From Ferruginibacter sp. (GTDB taxonomy: Bacteria; Bacteroidota; Bacteroidia; Chitinophagales; Chitinophagaceae), in assembly GCA_018882645.1 (NCBI GenBank), contig VERM01000067.1:1-7424 (forward strand): a stretch of DNA of 7,424 nt, read 5' to 3'. How positions within the stretch are numbered: position 1 is the first letter of the stretch; the number at the start of each line of letters is the position of its first letter. Shown in pieces: positions 1 to 7,064 of this stretch. The notes under the pieces are model-generated. The model was given only the letters and a program-made list of their open reading frames with translations. It searched no databases and was not told the origin of the DNA. The translations under genes were made by a program, and so were the position numbers.

Positions 1-1725
1 GTATACGATCGTGCCTTCAGGGGCATCTTCATCAAATGCGATGCAATTCTGAATGTCTTCTGCGGTTCTTAATCTGAATGCCGGATGTTTTTTTCTGATT
101 TCTATGAGTTCTTGTACCTGAGCTACAGCATCCCAATGGAGCGATTTTTTACTCCATTGTATTGCATTGATGCTGTCGGGTGATTTGTAAGAGTTTTCTG
201 TGAAATTTTTACTTCGGAAGAATTCGGTCCCGGCATGCAAAAAAGGAATTCCTTGCGAGGTCAATAAAATTGCCAAAGCAAGTAAATGCATCTGCTCACG
301 GTTTTTTTCTTCGGCATCAGGATTGCATAAACTTAGTTTGTCCCAAAGCGTATAGTTGTCGTGGCATTCGCAATAGGTAATAACCTGAGATGGTCGCGTT
401 GCGAAGTGCATGTGATGAACTTGATGATGTTGACATGAAGCTACAATGCCCGATTTAATAAGCATTGTTTTATGCGCATTTCCGCTTATAAATCCCTTTT
501 CCCCGGAATCAAATACTCCGCCTTTTATAGCGTCCCTGGTTTCATCATTGAAGACTGCAATATTATCCAGTTTGCTCACATTATTTTTTATCGCTCTTAA
601 GAATTCAGGGAGAGGTGAGCTGCCGCCTGCCCAGCCTTCTCCATACAACAATACATCCGGTTTTAGCTCACGTAGTTTAGCCGCAATCAAATTCATCGTC
701 TCGATATCGTGTATACCCATCAAGTCAAATCTAAATCCATCTATATGAAATTCGCTAAGCCAGTAAACGAGACTGTCTATCATGAATTTTCTCATCATAG
801 GCCTTTCACTTGCCGTTTCATTTCCACAGGAGGATGCGTCTGAAAATTCTCCATTGTTGTGATGACGGTAATAATATCCCGGAACGAGTTGGTGAAAATT
901 GGATTTTTCAGCAAAAACGGTATGATTGTATACGACATCCATTACGACTCGCAATCCATTTTGATGAAAAGACTGGATTAGTTTTTTCAGATCCTTTATT
1001 CTGGTTATCCCATCAAATGGGTTGGTGCTGTATGAACCTTCCGGAATATTATAATGCATTGGGTCGTAACCCCAGTTATATTGCGTTTTAAGATGCGGAT
1101 GTTCATCCACAGTATTGAAATCGAAAATCGGTAAAAGATGAACATGTGTAACACCTAGAGACTTGATATGATCCATTCCTGTAGTATGCCCTTCTTTATT
1201 TATTGTGCCGGTTTCGGCGAGTCCAATAAATTTCCCTTTGTGAACGACTCCGGAATCTTTATCGATGGTTGCATCTCTTACATGCAGCTCATAAATAATC
1301 GCATCCAGAGGATTGTTGTCTTTACTGAATGGAGGAGATTGGTCTTTGTCCCAGTCAACCGGATGGGTATCTTTCAAATCAATAATTATTCCCCGTTTCC
1401 CATTAACGCCGCATGCGATTGTATAGGGGTCTAGTACCTCATGGCTCCATTGATAATCTATGCTTACTTTGAAAGTGTAAAAAGTTCCCTTCCAATCCCC
1501 TTTAAGTCTTGATATCCATGTGCCATCAATGTCTTTACCCATTTGTACGATCTTAAATGGATAATCTGTTTCACCGTTGTGATATAATAACAATTCCGCG
1601 TGTTGAGCAGAGGGTGCCCACAAACGGAATGATGTGAGTGAAGGACTGTATTTGCAGCCTAAATCATCTCCATCATAAACCGGATAATCTGCAATCTGAA
1701 TGAAACGATGTTTATGATGAGACAT
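1..1725 (-). CDS. pulA: Type I pullulanase (GH13_14-like debranching enzyme), 3' end beyond the window
   Basis: Predicted to hydrolyse alpha-1,6 branches in pullulan, limit dextrins or glycogen. I translated 575 codons without a stop; the frame runs off the left edge, so the C-terminus is missing (the family is usually about 620-670 residues in this phylum). Residues 1-130 form a CBM48-like beta-sandwich (FRLWAPSA at 33-40). The type I pullulanase signature YNWGYDP is at 216-222. GH13 region I is DVVYNH (263-268), region II GFRFD with nucleophile D334, region III YGEGW with acid/base E363, and region IV HDN with D456. All catalytic residues are present. The start is fixed by an in-frame TAA directly before ATG 1725; no Shine-Dalgarno is seen. 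The N-terminus (MSHHKHRF) is polar with no signal peptide, so the enzyme is probably cytoplasmic, unlike the two preceding GH13 enzymes. It is the last visible gene of the operon, 94 bp after the amylase. The identification is secure; the location is inferred. Confidence 0.95.
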   Translation of the reverse strand, partial: MSHHKHRFIQIADYPVYDGDDLGCKYSPSLTSFRLWAPSAQHAELLLYHNGETDYPFKIVQMGKDIDGTWISRLKGDWKGTFYTFKVSIDYQWSHEVLDPYTIACGVNGKRGIIIDLKDTHPVDWDKDQSPPFSKDNNPLDAIIYELHVRDATIDKDSGVVHKGKFIGLAETGTINKEGHTTGMDHIKSLGVTHVHLLPIFDFNTVDEHPHLKTQYNWGYDPMHYNIPEGSYSTNPFDGITRIKDLKKLIQSFHQNGLRVVMDVVYNHTVFAEKSNFHQLVPGYYYRHHNNGEFSDASSCGNETASERPMMRKFMIDSLVYWLSEFHIDGFRFDLMGIHDIETMNLIAAKLRELKPDVLLYGEGWAGGSSPLPEFLRAIKNNVSKLDNIAVFNDETRDAIKGGVFDSGEKGFISGNAHKTMLIKSGIVASCQHHQVHHMHFATRPSQVITYCECHDNYTLWDKLSLCNPDAEEKNREQMHLLALAILLTSQGIPFLHAGTEFFRSKNFTENSYKSPDSINAIQWSKKSLHWDAVAQVQELIEIRKKHPAFRLRTAEDIQNCIAFDEDAPEGTIVY

Positions 1726-1745
1726 TTAGCAATGGCAAATTTTGG

Positions 1746-1823
1746 TTAGCAAGCAGAGAGTAAAGTGGCATCATTGAATCTCAATCCATAAGGGTTGAAA
1801 TGAATGTCTATAAAACAAATCAT
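1746..1823 (-). CDS. Possible 25-residue ORF overlapping the amylase stop codon (ATGA)
   Basis: Between the amylase and pullulanase genes an ATG overlaps the amylase TGA stop as ATGA, and 25 codons follow before TAA. The product would begin MICFIDIHFNPYGLRF and end in NDATLLSAC. The overlap is of the kind used for translational coupling, and the ORF fills most of the 94-bp gap. The peptide has no recognisable domain, signal peptide or membrane segment. Its HFNPYG stretch loosely echoes the amylase C-terminus (FVIEPWG), so it could be a decayed duplicate or simply chance. An ORF this short is expected by chance in many gaps, so confidence is low. Confidence 0.2.
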   Translation of the reverse strand: MICFIDIHFNPYGLRFNDATLLSAC

Positions 1824-3166
1824 TTATAGTCATAGATAATAAATCCCCAGGGCTCTATGACAAATTGATGCTTTGTATCCACATTTTCATTTGTGTATAG
1901 AAAAACATTATATGGATTACCTGTAATTTTTTTATCGTTTATTGTGCATTTTTGTTCTTTATCTGAAAAATTTATTATTACAGCCACCTTGTGTCCGTCT
2001 TTTTCTCTGATAAATGAAAAAATAGATTTTTCATTTGAGGTTGACAATTTTTTATATGCGGCATCTGCCGAAAGAGCAGGGTTTGATTTTCTGAGAGTCA
2101 ATAATGTTGTATAGAAATCCGCATTGGCATATTTGCCCCATTGTATTGGATCTTTTACAAAAAACTTCAATCTTTTTTTATTGGGCTCTTCCTGCCCGCT
2201 GTATATAAGGGGAACACTCTGGTAGATGGTTTGTGTAAAAACAGCAAAAGTTTTGTAGGCGTCACCATATTTTTCGAACTCAGTACCATTCCAGCTGTTC
2301 TCATCATGATTCGCGGTAAAATAAAGGCGGTATGCATTTTTCGGGAAAGAAGCTATGCTTGCATTTAAAAGAGAATCAAATTTTTTAAGAGATATTTTTT
2401 TTGCGTATAGATCGGTCATTGTATGCATCATATCCCATGCATAGGTTTGATCAAAACCGGCTTCGTGCAACCAGGCTTTATTCCCTTCTGCCAGCATGTA
2501 TACATCTTTTATTTTTTTCAGACTGTCAATACATTCTTTCCAGAAATCGGCAGGCACTTCTTCTGCTACATCGCAGCGAAATCCATCTATCTCAGCTTCT
2601 TTGATCCAGAATCTCATTGACTGAATCATGCTGTCTCTTAACTCACGGTCTTTATAATTCAATTTATATACATCGCTCCAATCGAATGGTGAAATGAATT
2701 TTCCTGTACTGTCTTTTACATAAAAGTTTGGATGTTGTTTTACCCAGTGATTATCAAGCGCCGAGTGGTTGGCTACCCAGTCGGTAATCACTTTGAATCC
2801 CATTTTGTGAGCCTTTTTTACCATTTTTTTAAAATCATCTAAAGTGCCGTGTTCGGGATTGATGGCCTGATAATTTTTTACGGCATAGTAACTTCCCAAT
2901 TCATCGGCAGTCATTTTTCTTCCTTCCACACCAATAGGTGTTATGGGCATAAACCATAATATTTCTACACCCATCTTTTTTAATCTGGGTAAATGCTTTT
3001 GAAACTCTTTAATAGATCCCGATGGGGAGTATTGACGCAGATTGACCTCATACACATTGCTTTGCTTGCTCCATGAGGAGTGGGAGCTACGTTTAGCGAG
3101 CTTTTGTGCATTCACACAATGCAGTGCCATGATACAGGCAGCTGAGAGAAGTAGTTTTAGTTTCAT
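1820..3166 (-). CDS. Exported GH13 alpha-amylase family enzyme
   Basis: Retaining alpha-glucan hydrolase, probably cutting alpha-1,4 bonds of maltodextrins in the periplasm. The 448-residue protein starts with a signal peptide (positive MKLK, then a hydrophobic stretch) with a likely signal peptidase I cut at VNA|Q (20/21). The cysteines at 11 and 17 do not sit in a good lipobox, so a lipoprotein is less likely. The TIM barrel spans roughly 35-370: region I DWVANH (129-134), region II GFRCD with nucleophile D199, region III LAEGN with acid/base E227, region IV ANHDEN with D288. A small C-terminal beta domain covers about 375-448. There is no starch-binding CBM, and it is much shorter than the surface amylase SusG, so it is not a SusG equivalent. 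The start is supported by an in-frame TAA two codons upstream. It follows the neopullulanase by 85 bp. Family is certain; exact bond preference (amylase, maltogenic or glucosidase) cannot be read from the motifs. Confidence 0.93.
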   Translation of the reverse strand: MKLKLLLSAACIMALHCVNAQKLAKRSSHSSWSKQSNVYEVNLRQYSPSGSIKEFQKHLPRLKKMGVEILWFMPITPIGVEGRKMTADELGSYYAVKNYQAINPEHGTLDDFKKMVKKAHKMGFKVITDWVANHSALDNHWVKQHPNFYVKDSTGKFISPFDWSDVYKLNYKDRELRDSMIQSMRFWIKEAEIDGFRCDVAEEVPADFWKECIDSLKKIKDVYMLAEGNKAWLHEAGFDQTYAWDMMHTMTDLYAKKISLKKFDSLLNASIASFPKNAYRLYFTANHDENSWNGTEFEKYGDAYKTFAVFTQTIYQSVPLIYSGQEEPNKKRLKFFVKDPIQWGKYANADFYTTLLTLRKSNPALSADAAYKKLSTSNEKSIFSFIREKDGHKVAVIINFSDKEQKCTINDKKITGNPYNVFLYTNENVDTKHQFVIEPWGFIIYDYK

Positions 3167-3180
3167 GACTTACTTAAATA

Positions 3181-3197
3181 TCGTCCCTAAGGGACGA
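3181..3197. repeat. Perfect 17-bp palindrome in front of the amylase gene
   Basis: TCGTCCCTAAGGGACGA reads the same on both strands except for its central base. In the operon transcript it would fold into a GC-rich stem of 7 bp with a UUA loop, starting 14 nt before the amylase ATG. It lies in the 85-bp gap between neopullulanase and amylase and has no U-run after it on the minus strand, so it is not a classical terminator. It could be a REP-like intergenic repeat, an mRNA processing or stability element, or an operator for an internal promoter. The symmetry is seen directly; the role is unknown. Confidence 0.7.
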
Positions 3198-3251
3198 GTT
3201 AATGGATATTTGTTACTTATATATGGTAATTCTCATCGTCACATCATCACA

Positions 3252-5102
3252 TCATCTCCTCAACTCATACACCACAGACTGAAATGATCCGACTGTAAAG
3301 TCTTTCAAATCGCCGCTTGTATTTTTTGAGATATCAAAATATTTACTGAATCCTTTTGTTCTTTCAGAAAATTTATTAATGTTGACTGTTTTTTCCGATT
3401 TGGAGGTGTTTAGCACAACCATCACCGTTTGCTTATTGTCATATCTGAAATACACATACAAGCCATCTTCAGGAAGGTACTGCATGAATTTTCCATTAGT
3501 CAATGCACTGGATGTTTTTCTGTAGTTCGCAAGTGTTGATAAATGATCGAATATTTTTTTATCTTTTTCTGATCTGCCTGATGCGTTGAATTTATTAACA
3601 ATATCGTTTTTCCAACCGCCGGGGAAATCCAATCGAACATAGCCGTCATTGGGACTGGTTACTCCAGGGGTGGCAAATTCGGCACTGTAGTACAAATGAG
3701 GTATACCTCTGCATGTCATCAGCCATGATAACGAAGTGAGATACTTATTTACGTCCTCTCCAATTACAGAATAGAAACGGGATATGTCGTGGTTATCCAG
3801 GAATATGACATTGCGTGTGGGATTTTTATATACGAAGTCTTGTGCCAGCGTAGTGTATAGTTTGTTCACGCCGTCATTCCATCCGAAATCTTTTGTCATG
3901 GCATCTGTGATGCCCCATAAAGCTTGAAAATCAGTTACACCCTGAAGATTGCTTTTGTATGGGATATTGTAATTGTTTTCGCAGAAATAGCTTTGATTCG
4001 GAACGCCTTGTACCCATGTTTCTCCAAATAGAGTAATCTTGGGATATTCATCGGTCAACGCTTTATTACATCTGTTCATGAATTCAAGATCGTTGTATGC
4101 ATAGGTGTCTATTCTCCAGCCGTCTATTCCGAATTCTTCTACCGACCACAATGCATGCTGTATAAGGAAATTCGCAACGAACGGATTGTTTTGATTAAGA
4201 TCAGGCATCTGAGGAACAAACCATCCGTCTGACATTACTTTTCTATCTTTTTGCGAAGCGTAAGGATCAAATAATGTCTGGTCTTTGTAGCTGGTATTGG
4301 TGTATTCATCCCATTGGTGGACCCAGTCTTTCATGGGCATATCTGTTATGGTATGGTGAAATGATCCAACGTGGTTATATACTGCATCCTGAATAACTTT
4401 CAGTCCTCTTGCATGCGCGGCATCTATGAGTTGTCTGTACGATTCATTGCCTCCCAGTCTGGGATCTACTTTATAGTGATTGGTAAATGCGTAACCATGT
4501 TCAGTCCGGTTAGGCATATCATTTTCCCAGACGGGATTGAGCCATATTGCTGTCACGCCCAAACTATCGAGGTATCCCAAATGATTCTGTATTCCTTTTA
4601 AATCCCCCCCATGTCTGTTGAATACGGTATCTCTTCTGAGGCTTTGATCGCGCATACCGGCGACTTTATCGTTGGATTCATCACCGTTGCTGAAGCGGTC
4701 AGGCATGATGAGATATATAAAATCTTTAGAATTGACACCTTTAGCAAACGAACTGCTTTTTCCGGAGCGACGCTGTTTTAATTCGTAACTGATTTTCTGA
4801 TTACCGGTTGTACTGCTGATGTCGATATTGAATTTTCCCGGCTTTACGGAAGGAGCAATATTTAAATCCAGAAAAACATAATTCTTGTTTTCAACTGTAT
4901 TTATTTTTTTGACTTCAACTCCCGGGTAATTGATCGTGTATGCTTTAGCATTACCGATTTCTTTTCCATGAATCATCAGTTGCAGTGATGGATTCTTCAT
5001 ATTCGCCCACCAGTGGGTTGGGTAGATGTCGACATTCCTGTTTTGAGCTAATAAAAGAGCGGAATACAAAACAGCTATGAACAGCAGAGATATTTTTTGC
5101 AC
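3252..5102 (-). CDS. susA: Exported neopullulanase/cyclomaltodextrinase (SusA-like GH13)
   Basis: Hydrolyses cyclodextrins, pullulan and maltodextrins to short sugars, by analogy with periplasmic SusA of Bacteroides thetaiotaomicron, which has nearly the same length (616 residues here). A signal peptide (MQKISLLFIAVLYSALLLAQ) has a likely cut at LLA|Q (19/20). Residues about 22-110 match the cyclomaltodextrinase N-terminal beta domain (VDIYPTHWWANMKNP at 24-38). The GH13 barrel spans about 125-525: MPDRFSNGD (133-141), region I DAVYNH (239-244), region V-like MPDLN (299-303), region II GWRID with nucleophile D332, region III GETW with acid/base E361, region IV DNHD with D439. Residues about 540-616 form the cyclomaltodextrinase C-terminal domain. 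The start codon is GTG; no in-frame ATG lies in the 29-bp gap after the transporter, and only the GTG keeps the signal peptide whole. Subfamily is confident; the susA name is by architecture, not by location in a complete sus operon. Confidence 0.93.
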   Translation of the reverse strand: MQKISLLFIAVLYSALLLAQNRNVDIYPTHWWANMKNPSLQLMIHGKEIGNAKAYTINYPGVEVKKINTVENKNYVFLDLNIAPSVKPGKFNIDISSTTGNQKISYELKQRRSGKSSSFAKGVNSKDFIYLIMPDRFSNGDESNDKVAGMRDQSLRRDTVFNRHGGDLKGIQNHLGYLDSLGVTAIWLNPVWENDMPNRTEHGYAFTNHYKVDPRLGGNESYRQLIDAAHARGLKVIQDAVYNHVGSFHHTITDMPMKDWVHQWDEYTNTSYKDQTLFDPYASQKDRKVMSDGWFVPQMPDLNQNNPFVANFLIQHALWSVEEFGIDGWRIDTYAYNDLEFMNRCNKALTDEYPKITLFGETWVQGVPNQSYFCENNYNIPYKSNLQGVTDFQALWGITDAMTKDFGWNDGVNKLYTTLAQDFVYKNPTRNVIFLDNHDISRFYSVIGEDVNKYLTSLSWLMTCRGIPHLYYSAEFATPGVTSPNDGYVRLDFPGGWKNDIVNKFNASGRSEKDKKIFDHLSTLANYRKTSSALTNGKFMQYLPEDGLYVYFRYDNKQTVMVVLNTSKSEKTVNINKFSERTKGFSKYFDISKNTSGDLKDFTVGSFQSVVYELRR

Positions 5103-5131
5103 GATTGTGATTGATTTTGTTTTATGTTTTC

Positions 5132-6688
5132 TTAGACTTTATCTTCATCTTTAACCAGTAAGGTTAGTAAACCGGCAAAGATCATTGCCGCCCCTCCGAG
5201 CGCAATAGTATTGAGTGTATTGGCATGAAATACTTTCATTGTAAAAAATCCAAGAATGCTGGCAGCCACAATTTGTGGGATTACAATGAAAAAGTTAAAC
5301 ACACCCATGTAATATCCCATTCGATTGGATGGAAGAGCGTTAGAAAGCATTGCATATGGCATCGATAAAATACTTGCCCAAGCAATGCCGACCATACCCA
5401 TAGAAATTATTATCAGTTTGGGGTCAGAGATAAAATAAATTGACAGCAATCCCAGCCCCCCAATTACAAGACAAATCATGTGGGTGATTTTTCTGTTGGT
5501 CTTAAAAGCAATCAGAGGAATAATGAAAGCAAAAATCGCAGCAACACCATTTCTTACTGATGAACAAACATTTAACCAATCTGCACCATCATTATATTCT
5601 TTTTGAACTCTTTTTAGTTCGACTTTATCCTCTGCAGATAAGTAAGTATTCAGACTGTCAGAAAAATAATTAGCAAGATTGACCGATATTGTAACGGGAT
5701 TTTGTTCGGAGCGGTATTTTCTTATCTCGGCGATATCGCCCCTTAAAGATTCAATATTTTTTCTTTTTTTCGGATCCTTCAGGTTTTCTTCTTTGAGGAT
5801 TTCAGCAGAAACCGCATTGGCCATTTTGTCTACAATAGTCGTATCAACTTTCATATTGTATTTGTTTGCAGTTACGGCATTGGTAGCATAGATCCACATA
5901 GCAAACAAGGCAAACCATGTAAAGAATTGCACGAAGGCAAGCTGACGCATGGTTTTGGGCATTTTAAATATTCCGCCGAATGTTTCACTTACCGCTTTTC
6001 CAAAAGTGGTATTCTTTTTTTCTTTTTTAAACTCCTCCATGTTTTCAGGAGGGAATTCTTTAGTGGTAAACACAGTGTATAAAACAGCGGAAAGAAATGC
6101 GATACCACCCAGATAAAAAGACCATTTGACAGAATCGGGAATTTTTCCGGATTCTGCAGTATTGCTTACATTGAACCAATTGGTAAATATCCATGGTAAC
6201 AATGCGGCTATAACAGAGCCGATGCCAATGAAAAAACTCTGCATGGCAAAACCTGATGTACGTTGACTAGGCGGTAGTTTGTCGCCCACAAAAGCCCTGA
6301 AAGGTTCCATAGAAATGTTGATGGATGCATCCAGTACCCAAAGCATCCCACCCGCAATCCACAATGAAGGGGAATTAGGCATCACAAACAACGCTATGGT
6401 AGATAATATGGCACCAATGAAAAAAAAGATTCTTCTTCTTCCCCAGAAAGGATGCCAGGTTCTGTCGCTCAGGTATCCAATAATGGGCTGAACGAGCAGT
6501 CCCGTCAAGGGTGCAGCTATCCACAAGACAGGTATTTCATCTTTATTGGCACCGAGTGTTTCAAAAATCCTACTTACGTTTGAATTCTGCAATTCAAAGC
6601 CAAATTGAATACCGAAAAAACCAAAACTCATGTTCCATAAATCCCAGAATGATAATCTTTTTTGCGGAGTGTTTTGTTGTGTTGACAT
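5132..6688 (-). CDS. MFS sugar transporter of the SLC45/GPH type (probable maltose/maltodextrin importer)
   Basis: Inner-membrane secondary transporter, probably proton-coupled uptake of maltose or short alpha-glucosides. The 518-residue protein has 12 predicted helices, roughly 14-34, 50-73, 85-103, 107-125, 145-168, 190-208, 249-268, 374-394, 402-420, 424-448, 458-480 and 493-512. Family marks include GYLSDRTWHPFWGRRR after TM2 (71-86), MEPFRAFVGDKLP after TM4 (127-139), WASILSMPYAMLSNALP in TM10 (437-453), and FNFFIVIPQIVAA in TM11 (464-476). These resemble plant and animal sucrose carriers (SLC45/SUT) and the Bacteroidota transporters found beside maltose phosphorylase or amylase genes. 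It is unusual in having about 100 residues between TM7 and TM8 where relatives have a short loop. It is the first gene of the minus-strand operon; ATG 6688 precedes MSTQQ with no Shine-Dalgarno. Substrate is inferred from the three GH13 neighbours. Confidence 0.9.
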   Translation of the reverse strand: MSTQQNTPQKRLSFWDLWNMSFGFFGIQFGFELQNSNVSRIFETLGANKDEIPVLWIAAPLTGLLVQPIIGYLSDRTWHPFWGRRRIFFFIGAILSTIALFVMPNSPSLWIAGGMLWVLDASINISMEPFRAFVGDKLPPSQRTSGFAMQSFFIGIGSVIAALLPWIFTNWFNVSNTAESGKIPDSVKWSFYLGGIAFLSAVLYTVFTTKEFPPENMEEFKKEKKNTTFGKAVSETFGGIFKMPKTMRQLAFVQFFTWFALFAMWIYATNAVTANKYNMKVDTTIVDKMANAVSAEILKEENLKDPKKRKNIESLRGDIAEIRKYRSEQNPVTISVNLANYFSDSLNTYLSAEDKVELKRVQKEYNDGADWLNVCSSVRNGVAAIFAFIIPLIAFKTNRKITHMICLVIGGLGLLSIYFISDPKLIIISMGMVGIAWASILSMPYAMLSNALPSNRMGYYMGVFNFFIVIPQIVAASILGFFTMKVFHANTLNTIALGGAAMIFAGLLTLLVKDEDKV

Positions 6689-6752
6689 GAATATTAGTTA
6701 TTTAAATTTTTCGATAATAATGTATTTTTTTTGATAAATCTAAAGCAGCATG

Positions 6753-6770
6753 TTGCCTATTGGTAGACAA
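6753..6770. promoter_or_regulatory. Imperfect 18-bp dyad, possible operator of the transporter operon
   Basis: TTGCCTATTGGTAGACAA has arms TTGnCTA and TAGnCAA that are reverse complements at six of seven positions. It lies 64-82 bp upstream of the transporter ATG, where a promoter-proximal operator would be expected. The length and spacing suit a dimeric helix-turn-helix regulator, but the sequence does not match an operator I can name. It is also less AT-rich than its surroundings. Confidence 0.3.
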
Positions 6771-6810
6771 GCCCTTGATTTTTGGCTTTTTTATTTTATC
6801 TTTTTAAATT

Positions 6811-6825
6811 GTGTAAATTCTACAC
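6811..6825. promoter_or_regulatory. 15-bp inverted repeat GTGTA-N5-TACAC (site 1)
   Basis: GTGTAAATTCTACAC has perfect 5-bp arms around a 5-bp centre. It shares 12 of 15 bases with the reverse complement of a second site at 6969-6983. The pair could bind one dimeric regulator serving both divergent promoters. Role is inferred. Confidence 0.35.
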
Positions 6826-6911
6826 TTTGCTAAAAATACAATAAAAATCGGGTTGGCAAAATTTTATCTTTTTTTGTTTTTTAGCTCGACATTCAATCAG
6901 TGAATTTGTAT

Positions 6912-6938
6912 AATAATTCGGAATTATTTCAAATAATT
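6912..6938. repeat. Two overlapping perfect 17-bp palindromes, centres 10 bp apart
   Basis: AATAATTCGGAATTATT (6912-6928, centre 6920) and AATTATTTCAAATAATT (6922-6938, centre 6930) are each perfect palindromes around a single central base and share seven bases. The result is three alternating half-sites one helical turn apart. This would suit two dimers bound side by side on the same DNA face, or two mutually exclusive hairpins if transcribed. The region is AT-rich, which raises the chance of accidental symmetry. Confidence 0.5.
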
Positions 6939-6968
6939 TTTGTACAGCTTTTGAATATGTGAAATAAT

Positions 6969-6983
6969 GTGTTTAAATTACAC
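6969..6983. promoter_or_regulatory. 15-bp inverted repeat GTGT-N7-ACAC (site 2)
   Basis: GTGTTTAAATTACAC has 4-bp arms around a 7-bp AT centre and resembles site 1 at 6811-6825 in inverted orientation (12 of 15 bases). It ends 81 bp before the ATG of the plus-strand gene and overlaps the weak -7 candidate TAAATTAC, so a bound protein there could block transcription of that gene. Role is inferred. Confidence 0.3.
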
Positions 6984-7064
6984 GTTTAAGAAAGACGCTC
7001 AATTTTGCTTGATAATTATCCATAACAGATACAACCAACACCATCAGAAAAACAAATCGCATTT

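Larger units (their letters stand above)
6689..7064. promoter_or_regulatory. Divergent AT-rich intergenic region between transporter operon and secreted-protein gene
   Basis: This 376-bp stretch has no credible ORF and must carry the promoters for both directions. I found no perfect match to the Bacteroidota consensus (-33 TTG / -7 TAnnTTTG). The best plus-strand candidate is TTTTG at 6949-6953, a 20-bp spacer, then TAAATTAC at 6974-6981, which keeps only half of the -7 consensus. The region holds several dyads, listed separately, and a 13-base direct repeat ATTTTATCTTTTT at 6793-6805 and 6861-6873. A regulator is likely to bind here, but its gene is not in the window. Confidence 0.6.

Noticed and set aside
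446..1434. Three plus-strand ORFs (446-748, 810-1091, 1168-1434)
   Set aside because: They lie antisense to the intact pullulanase frame, whose motifs are all present. Their translations show no domain or signal and they overlap no regulatory gap.
1781..1798. Stem TCAATCC/GGGTTGA between the amylase and pullulanase genes
   Set aside because: Pairs fully only with a G-U wobble on the plus strand; in the operon transcript the stem has a mismatch and no following U-run, so it is not a convincing terminator.
3239..3254. Two tandem copies of TCACATCA at the neopullulanase stop
   Set aside because: Only two copies of an 8-bp unit, partly inside coding sequence; too little to call a functional repeat.
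1893..3287. Plus-strand ORFs opposite the amylase and its upstream gap
   Set aside because: Antisense shadows of the GH13 amylase codons, with low-complexity hydrophobic or Cys/His-rich translations and no recognisable family.
4371..6491. Plus-strand ORFs 4371-4601, 5679-5891 and 6279-6491
   Set aside because: Antisense to conserved neopullulanase and transporter sequence; no independent evidence of coding.
6769..6794. Possible terminator: AAGCC/GGCTT stem followed by a T-run on the plus strand
   Set aside because: The stem is 5 bp with a 10-nt loop, and no plus-strand gene ends upstream of it.
6793..6873. Direct repeat ATTTTATCTTTTT, two copies 68 bp apart
   Set aside because: Low-complexity AT sequence; two chance copies are plausible in this region.
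6891..6905. Inverted repeat ATTCA-N5-TGAAT in the divergent region
   Set aside because: Five-base arms of AT-rich sequence are expected by chance here, and it has no second copy.
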